Source: an uncultured Subdoligranulum sp. (GTDB lineage Bacteria > Bacillota_A > Clostridia > Oscillospirales > Ruminococcaceae). From it: a stretch of DNA of 9,370 nucleotides. Position 1 is the first letter of the stretch, and each line of letters opens with the position of its first letter. The position numbers and the translations under genes are program-made. The DNA lies in contig NZ_CALADU010000309.1 of assembly GCF_937890665.1 (NCBI RefSeq), forward strand, positions 1-9,370, written 5' to 3'. Under the pieces are notes generated by a model. That model saw nothing but the letters and a program-made list of their open reading frames with translations. It was not told where the DNA came from and did not search any database. Shown in pieces: positions 5,085 through 9,370 of the stretch.

Positions 5085-6956
5085 ATGAAGCAACAACCCA
5101 ACAACGAACGTCCCGCCGATCTGGCCGTACAGGACAGTGTGGGCGGTATGGCACGACGCCTGCTGAATCCGGCCCATCTGCAAGATCTGGCCCGGCGTTC
5201 GCTGGCTACCCTGCGGGAAGAAGGGGCCGAGCAGCTTTGGCGGGATGTGTCTTTCCGGGTCGGGCTGGCTTTCCACCACGACGACTGGCGGCACCGGGCC
5301 GATCTGCCCTTGCGCCGCACCCTAAAAGCCCAGCGGGCAGCCCATTTGCAGGGACCCTGCATCAGTGTGGTGGTGCCGGTCTTTAATACGCCGCTGCGCT
5401 TTTTTGATGAGATGGTGCAGAGTGTGCAGCGCCAAACGTACGACCATTGGCAGTTGGTGCTGGTGGACGCCAGCGACGACGCCCACGGGGAAGTTTCCCG
5501 GCGGGCGCAGCAGTATGCCGTTAAGGACAGCCGCATCACCTACCAAAAGATCGAAAATCAAGGCATCGCCGCCAACACCACGGCCGGTTTTGCCGCCGCT
5601 GCCGGCGAATATCTGGCCCTGCTGGACCATGACGATGTGCTCTACCCCAACGCCCTTTTTGAATGTGTGCAGACCATCCAAAAGACGGGAGCAGATTTTG
5701 TATATAGCGACGAGATCGTTCTCTCGGCTGATTTGAAACAGTTGGGCGGGTACCACTTCAAGCCGGATTTTGCCCCCGACTATTTGCGGGGTGTCAACTT
5801 TATCACCCATCTGGCGGTGTTTAGCCGCCCGCTGCTGGATGCGGCGGGGGCCTATGAATCCAAAGAGTTTGACGGTGCACAGGACCACGATCTGATTTTG
5901 CGTTTGACCGAAAAGGCCCAGAAAATCGAGCACATCAAGCAGGTGCTCTACATCTGGCGGGGCCACGCCGGTTCCACCGCCGCAGGTATGGAAGCGAAAC
6001 CCTACGCCATCGCGGCAGGGGAACGAGCCATCGATGCCCAGCTACAACGATTGGGGCTGCCCGGCCAAGCCATGGCGGTGCCCGACGCCCCCGGTGCCTT
6101 TCAGGTGCGGTATGAGCTGACCGGTCACCCATTGATCAGTGTGCTGATCCCCAACAAGGACCACACCGACGATCTGGACCGCTGCCTGACCAGCCTTTAC
6201 CAGAACGCCGGATATGACAACTTTGAGGTGTTGGTCATCGAGAACAACTCCACCGACCCGGCCACCGAGGCTTACTACCAGACCCTGCCCCAGCGGTTTG
6301 CCCGCTGCCGGGTGGTGCGGTATCAGGGGCCCTTCAACTTCTCGGCCATCAACAATTTCGGTGCTCAGTTTGCCGAGGGGGAACATCTGCTTCTCCTGAA
6401 CAACGACATCGAGATCTTGTCCCGGGATTTCCTGCGGGAACTGCTCAGTTACAGCCAGCGCCCCGATGTGGGGGCTGTGGGGGCAAAACTCTACTATCCC
6501 GACGATACCATCCAGCACGCTGGTGTACTCATGGGCATTAACGGCAGCGCGGGGCACAGCCACAAAAGCTACCCCCGCACCGCAGTGGGGGATATGTACC
6601 GGCTGGTCACCACCCAAAACTATATGGCGGTCACCGGTGCCTGCCTGATGACCAAGGCGTCGCTGTACAAAGCGGTGGGCGGTCTGGATGAAGACAAGTT
6701 TGCCGTGGCCTACAACGATGTGGATTATTGCTTGAAACTTTGGCAGCAGGGCTTGCTCAATGTCTATACCCCCCGGGCCGAAGCCTACCACTACGAGAGC
6801 AAGAGCCGGGGACTGGATACCCTTTCGGAAAATGCGAAACGCTACGAACGGGAAAAGGCCAACTTCTACGCCAAATACAAGCAATATATCGACAACTACG
6901 ATCCCTACTACAACCCGCATTTCAACAATCTGTTTGAAAACTTCGGCCTGAAATAA
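5085..6956 (+). CDS. Tandem-domain family 2 glycosyltransferase (first paralogue)
   Basis: The product is 623 residues from the ATG at 5085 (GAGG six bases upstream); an ATG at 5073 overlapping the previous stop would add four residues. It carries two GT-A catalytic domains. Domain 1 (about 92-300) has ISVVVPVFNTP, LVLVDASDD, the metal-binding LLDHDD (179-184) and QDHD (266-269). Domain 2 (about 350-580) has LISVLIPNKDHTDDL, VIENNSTDP, LLLLNNDIE with the NND metal site at 439-441, YNDVD (543-547) and ESKSRG (571-576). No membrane helix or signal peptide is seen, so it acts in the cytoplasm, probably adding sugars from nucleotide donors to a lipid-linked chain. Two domains suggest two linkages or alternating additions. 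Rhamnose as donor is an inference from rfbC. It ends with a DPYYNP segment also found in its paralogue at 7222-9060. Confidence 0.92.
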   Translation: MKQQPNNERPADLAVQDSVGGMARRLLNPAHLQDLARRSLATLREEGAEQLWRDVSFRVGLAFHHDDWRHRADLPLRRTLKAQRAAHLQGPCISVVVPVFNTPLRFFDEMVQSVQRQTYDHWQLVLVDASDDAHGEVSRRAQQYAVKDSRITYQKIENQGIAANTTAGFAAAAGEYLALLDHDDVLYPNALFECVQTIQKTGADFVYSDEIVLSADLKQLGGYHFKPDFAPDYLRGVNFITHLAVFSRPLLDAAGAYESKEFDGAQDHDLILRLTEKAQKIEHIKQVLYIWRGHAGSTAAGMEAKPYAIAAGERAIDAQLQRLGLPGQAMAVPDAPGAFQVRYELTGHPLISVLIPNKDHTDDLDRCLTSLYQNAGYDNFEVLVIENNSTDPATEAYYQTLPQRFARCRVVRYQGPFNFSAINNFGAQFAEGEHLLLLNNDIEILSRDFLRELLSYSQRPDVGAVGAKLYYPDDTIQHAGVLMGINGSAGHSHKSYPRTAVGDMYRLVTTQNYMAVTGACLMTKASLYKAVGGLDEDKFAVAYNDVDYCLKLWQQGLLNVYTPRAEAYHYESKSRGLDTLSENAKRYEREKANFYAKYKQYIDNYDPYYNPHFNNLFENFGLK

Positions 6957-6968
6957 GGAGGTTCTTCC

Positions 6969-7217
6969 ATGAAGAATCGTTTTGATACCCAGCTTTTGAT
7001 TGAGGGGCACGATCTGGAGGAGGACGTGATCCACGACGGCATCCTGAACTGTGCCGAGGGGGACTGCCTGCTGGTGGTGGGGGATGAGGATCTGATCAAG
7101 GTCCACTACCACACCGATACCCCGTGGAAGGTGCTGGAATACGCCGCCACGCAGGGGGACATCCACACCATCATCATCGAAAATATGGAGCGTCAGGCCA
7201 ACGGCCTGCACGGCTGA
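6969..7217 (+). CDS. Small protein resembling a stand-alone FakA/YloV (DAK-family) segment
   Basis: The product is 82 residues with a strong AAGGAGG seven bases before the ATG. The sequence from about 5 to 75 (RFDTQLLIEG, then GDCLLVVGDEDLIKVHYHTD, then PWKVLEYAATQGDI and IIIENMERQ) closely follows the middle region of FakA/YloV, the fatty acid kinase once annotated as DAK2-fusion or dihydroxyacetone-kinase-like. In that protein the corresponding stretch reads GDSLVVVGD, KVHVHT, PGKVLEY and IENM. The N-terminal DAK2 nucleotide-binding domain and the C-terminal fatty-acid-binding-partner domain are both absent, so kinase activity on its own is not expected. Related small proteins are, as I recall, annotated 'kinase to dihydroxyacetone kinase' in gut Clostridia. 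It lies 12 bases after one glycosyltransferase and 4 bases before its paralogue, so it is clearly co-transcribed. Its role is unknown. Confidence 0.8.
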   Translation: MKNRFDTQLLIEGHDLEEDVIHDGILNCAEGDCLLVVGDEDLIKVHYHTDTPWKVLEYAATQGDIHTIIIENMERQANGLHG

Positions 7218-7221
7218 TGCC

Positions 7222-9060
7222 ATGAGTTTGCAGACAAAACGTATCCGGGAACTGTTTGGTTACGCCCGTACCCTCACGAAAGAGCAGGGGGTGGGGGTGA
7301 TGGCCACCCGGGCGGCGGGCTTTTTCAAGCGGCGCTTTTTCGGTAAGCGGGCGCGGTATCTGCCTGCCAAGAAAACGCTGGAAGCCCAGCGAACCGAGGC
7401 GGCCCAACAGGCGGCTTCGTGGCCGACCATCAGTATTTTGACGCCCCTCTACAACACACCGCTTGGCTTTTTGCAGCAGTTTTTGGACAGTGTGCAGGGC
7501 CAAACGGCCCCCAACTGGCAGTTGGTGCTGGTGGATGCCAGTGACGAAGCCCACGGCGAGGTGGGGCAGATGGTGCAGGAGCGGGCCGCGCAGGATGCCC
7601 GCATCGTATACCAAAAGATCGAAAACAAAGGCATCGCCGCCAACACCAACGCCGCGGCAGCGCTGGCGACGGGGGAGTATCTGGCATTGGCCGACCACGA
7701 CGATATGCTGGCCCCCCATGCCATCTATTGGATGAGCAAAACACTGGCAGACAGCAAGGCGGATTTCGTTTACAGCGACGAAGCGCTGTTTGAGAAGACG
7801 CCTCAGCGTCCCCGGGTGGGACACTTTAAGCCGGATTACGCGCCGGAATACCTGATGGCAGTGAACTATATCTGCCATCTGGCGGTGTTCCGTCGGGAAC
7901 TGTTCGAGGCCGTGGGCGGCGAACGGCCCGCGTGCGACGGCGCGCAGGACCATGATTTGTTCCTGCGGCTGATCGACGAGATGCAGCGCCGAGACCCGCA
8001 GGACAAGCCGCTGCACCTGCCGCAGGTACTTTACTATTGGCGTGTGCATGCGGCTTCTACCAGCGGCGGCACCGGGGCCAAACCTTATGTGGAAGCCGCC
8101 GCCCGCAAGGCGGTAGCCGATCATCTGGCAGCCATCGGGCGGCAGGGTAAGGTGGAACCGGGCAAATTCCCCGGCACCTGCCATGTGGTATGGGAACTGC
8201 CCGAACCCCAGCCGCTGGTGTCCATCCTGATCCCCAATAAGGACCACACCGACGATCTGGAGAAGTGCCTGCACAGCCTTTATGCCAAGACCACCTACGA
8301 AAATTTCGAGGTCCTTGTCATCGAGAACAACTCCACCGACCCAGCCACCGAGGAGTATTATCGCCGGCTGCCCCAGCGGTATGACCGTGCCCGGGTGGTG
8401 CGGTATAAAGGCGGTTTCAACTTCAGCCGCATCAACAACTTTGGCCGCAAATACGCAAGCGGCAGTTATCTGTTGCTGCTCAACAACGACATCGAAGTGA
8501 TCAACGGTGACTGGCTGACCCAGATGGTAGGGGAGTGCAGCCAGCCCGGCGTGGGCATCTGCGGCGCTATGCTCTACTACCCCGACGATACCATCCAGCA
8601 TGCGGGCATCATCACCGGGCTGGGCGGCTATGCAGGGCATAGCCACAAGTACCACAAACGGGGCGGCAGCGGCTATATGTTCCGGCTGGCCACCGTACAG
8701 GATTTCTCGGCAGTGACCGCGGCCTGTCTGCTGGTGCGCACGGCGGTGTTTGATCAGGTCCACGGCCTTGACGAAACACTGACTGTTGCCTACAACGATG
8801 TGGATTTCTGCCTGCGGGTCCGGGATGCAGGCTGGCGCATCGTTTGGACGCCTTATGCAGAACTCTACCACCACGAAAGCAAATCCCGCGGCTCCGACGA
8901 GAAAGACCCGGCCAAGAAAGCCCGGTTTGATACCGAGCATGACCGATTGTATGAAGTGCATGGACGGGAGAATATCCTCCATGATCCCTACTACAATCCC
9001 TCCCTGTCTTTGGACTACGAGGATTTTCGGGAGAGCGGCGATCTGCGCCATCTGAAATAA
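7222..9060 (+). CDS. Tandem-domain family 2 glycosyltransferase (second paralogue)
   Basis: The product is 612 residues with the same architecture as the gene at 5085-6956. Domain 1 (about 69-280) has ISILTPLYNTP, LVLVDASDE, ADHDD (157-161) and QDHD (242-245). Domain 2 (about 332-555) has VSILIPNKDHTDDL, VIENNSTDP, LLLLNNDIE (NND 421-423), YNDVD (524-528) and ESKSRG (552-557). The C-terminus repeats DPYYNP. All metal- and nucleotide-binding acidic residues are kept, so both domains should be active. It is presumably a cytoplasmic enzyme adding sugars to the exported chain. The N-terminal 60 residues are basic and differ from the paralogue except for a short KTLEAQR-like patch just before domain 1. 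The ATG begins four bases after the stop of the small DAK-like gene and has no good ribosome binding site, suggesting translational coupling. It is the last gene of the operon. Confidence 0.92.
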   Translation: MSLQTKRIRELFGYARTLTKEQGVGVMATRAAGFFKRRFFGKRARYLPAKKTLEAQRTEAAQQAASWPTISILTPLYNTPLGFLQQFLDSVQGQTAPNWQLVLVDASDEAHGEVGQMVQERAAQDARIVYQKIENKGIAANTNAAAALATGEYLALADHDDMLAPHAIYWMSKTLADSKADFVYSDEALFEKTPQRPRVGHFKPDYAPEYLMAVNYICHLAVFRRELFEAVGGERPACDGAQDHDLFLRLIDEMQRRDPQDKPLHLPQVLYYWRVHAASTSGGTGAKPYVEAAARKAVADHLAAIGRQGKVEPGKFPGTCHVVWELPEPQPLVSILIPNKDHTDDLEKCLHSLYAKTTYENFEVLVIENNSTDPATEEYYRRLPQRYDRARVVRYKGGFNFSRINNFGRKYASGSYLLLLNNDIEVINGDWLTQMVGECSQPGVGICGAMLYYPDDTIQHAGIITGLGGYAGHSHKYHKRGGSGYMFRLATVQDFSAVTAACLLVRTAVFDQVHGLDETLTVAYNDVDFCLRVRDAGWRIVWTPYAELYHHESKSRGSDEKDPAKKARFDTEHDRLYEVHGRENILHDPYYNPSLSLDYEDFRESGDLRHLK

Positions 9061-9062
9061 AC

Positions 9063-9100
9063 AAAAAGGCACCCCGCACATCATCCGATGTGCGGGGTGC
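9063..9100 (-). terminator. Hairpin terminator between convergent genes
   Basis: GCACCCCGCACATC (9069-9082) pairs perfectly with GATGTGCGGGGTGC (9087-9100) over a 4-base loop, a 14-bp GC-rich stem. Read on the minus strand it is followed by a five-T run (9063-9067), a canonical terminator for the activase gene ending at 9119. On the plus strand no T-run follows, so termination of the polysaccharide operon here would rely on the hairpin alone or on Rho. Confidence 0.85.
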
Positions 9101-9118
9101 TGCTGTATCGAGAAATTG

Positions 9119-9370
9119 TTACTGCACGGTGGTTTGCAGCTGGGGCGCGCCGCCGGCTAGCTGTTCAGCCGTCACAGGAGCCGGTGCTTCGGCAGGCTGG
9201 GTCAAACGTTCCCGAGCCACTGCCAGCATCAGCTTGATGCGGTTTTCCTGATTGACCCGGGTGGCACTGGGATCGTAGTCCACGGGGGTAATGTTGGCCT
9301 CAGGGTGCAGGGCGCGGATCTTGTTGATCATGCCCTTGCCCACGATGTGGTTGGGCAGGCAGCCGAAGGG
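9119..9370 (-). CDS. C-terminal end of a large acyl-CoA dehydratase activase (partial)
   Basis: The frame is open to the window edge; 83 residues are visible and there is no start. An internal GTG at 9343 encodes valine in HIVGKG rather than a start. The visible part begins PFGCLPNHIVGKGMINKIR and continues with NITPVDYDPSAT and VNQENRIKLML. These segments match the C-terminus of the very large 2-hydroxyacyl-CoA dehydratase activase family (BadF/BcrA-type ATPase domains with DUF2229), whose PFGCLPNHI(V/M)GKGM motif is highly conserved. Such proteins carry an oxygen-sensitive iron-sulfur cluster and use ATP to pass electrons to a dehydratase, though the role of the fused long form is uncertain. 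The last 30 residues are an Ala/Pro/Thr/Gln-rich tail beyond the conserved domain. It is convergent with the polysaccharide operon. Confidence 0.85.
   Translation of the reverse strand, partial: PFGCLPNHIVGKGMINKIRALHPEANITPVDYDPSATRVNQENRIKLMLAVARERLTQPAEAPAPVTAEQLAGGAPQLQTTVQ

Noticed and set aside
2839..5154. A 771-codon open frame on the minus strand opposite rfbC and the ABC exporter genes
   Set aside because: It is antisense to three genes with clear catalytic motifs, is rich in His, Gln and Arg as expected of a reversed GC-rich frame, and shows no recognisable domain. It is an artefact of codon bias.
7174..9084. A 636-codon open frame on the minus strand opposite the second glycosyltransferase
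   Set aside because: It mirrors a gene with intact GT2 motifs. The similar open frame opposite the first paralogue (6042-7223) arises for the same reason and is not evidence of a conserved antisense gene.

Overview
The window looks like a chromosomal segment from a GC-rich gut Firmicute, most plausibly Oscillospiraceae/Ruminococcaceae (Faecalibacterium, Gemmiger or Subdoligranulum-like). This is inferred from strong AGGAGG-type ribosome binding sites, sigma-A promoters, the pairing of 5-formyl-THF cyclo-ligase with a DUF4358-type lipoprotein, and a 2-hydroxyacyl-CoA dehydratase activase tail. No marker gene fixes the genus.

Left part (1-2710, all on the minus strand): reading 5' to 3' from the right, an operon of 5-formyltetrahydrofolate cyclo-ligase and a DUF4358-like lipoprotein ends at a strong hairpin terminator (1433-1476). 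Next comes a small XRE-family repressor overlapping a six-helix DUF3169-type membrane protein. This pair is driven by a consensus promoter (TTGACA-N17-TATACT) carrying three identical TGACAA-N6-TTGTCA palindromes, and it ends at a terminator at about 269-301. Last is a very short helix-turn-helix ORF (48 aa) that looks like a truncated regulator.

Middle and right part (2797-9060, plus strand): a five-gene operon for making and exporting a surface polysaccharide, read from a promoter divergent to the cyclo-ligase promoter. It encodes RmlC (dTDP-L-rhamnose pathway epimerase), an ABC-2 polysaccharide export permease (Wzm/TagG type), its ATPase (Wzt/TagH type, without a C-terminal glycan-binding domain), a tandem-domain GT2 glycosyltransferase, an 82-aa protein resembling an isolated middle segment of the FakA/YloV (DAK-family) kinase, and a second tandem-domain GT2 glycosyltransferase paralogous to the first. 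The likely scheme is that RmlC helps supply activated rhamnose, the two large cytoplasmic transferases extend a lipid-linked chain, and Wzm/Wzt flip the finished chain across the membrane. The FakA-like segment has no obvious place in that pathway. It and the three-operator XRE/DUF3169 module are the most unusual parts of the window.

Right edge (9069-9370): a 14-bp hairpin separates the polysaccharide operon from a convergent minus-strand gene. Only the C-terminus of that gene is present; it matches the large acyl-CoA dehydratase activase (BadF/BcrA-type ATPase with DUF2229) family.
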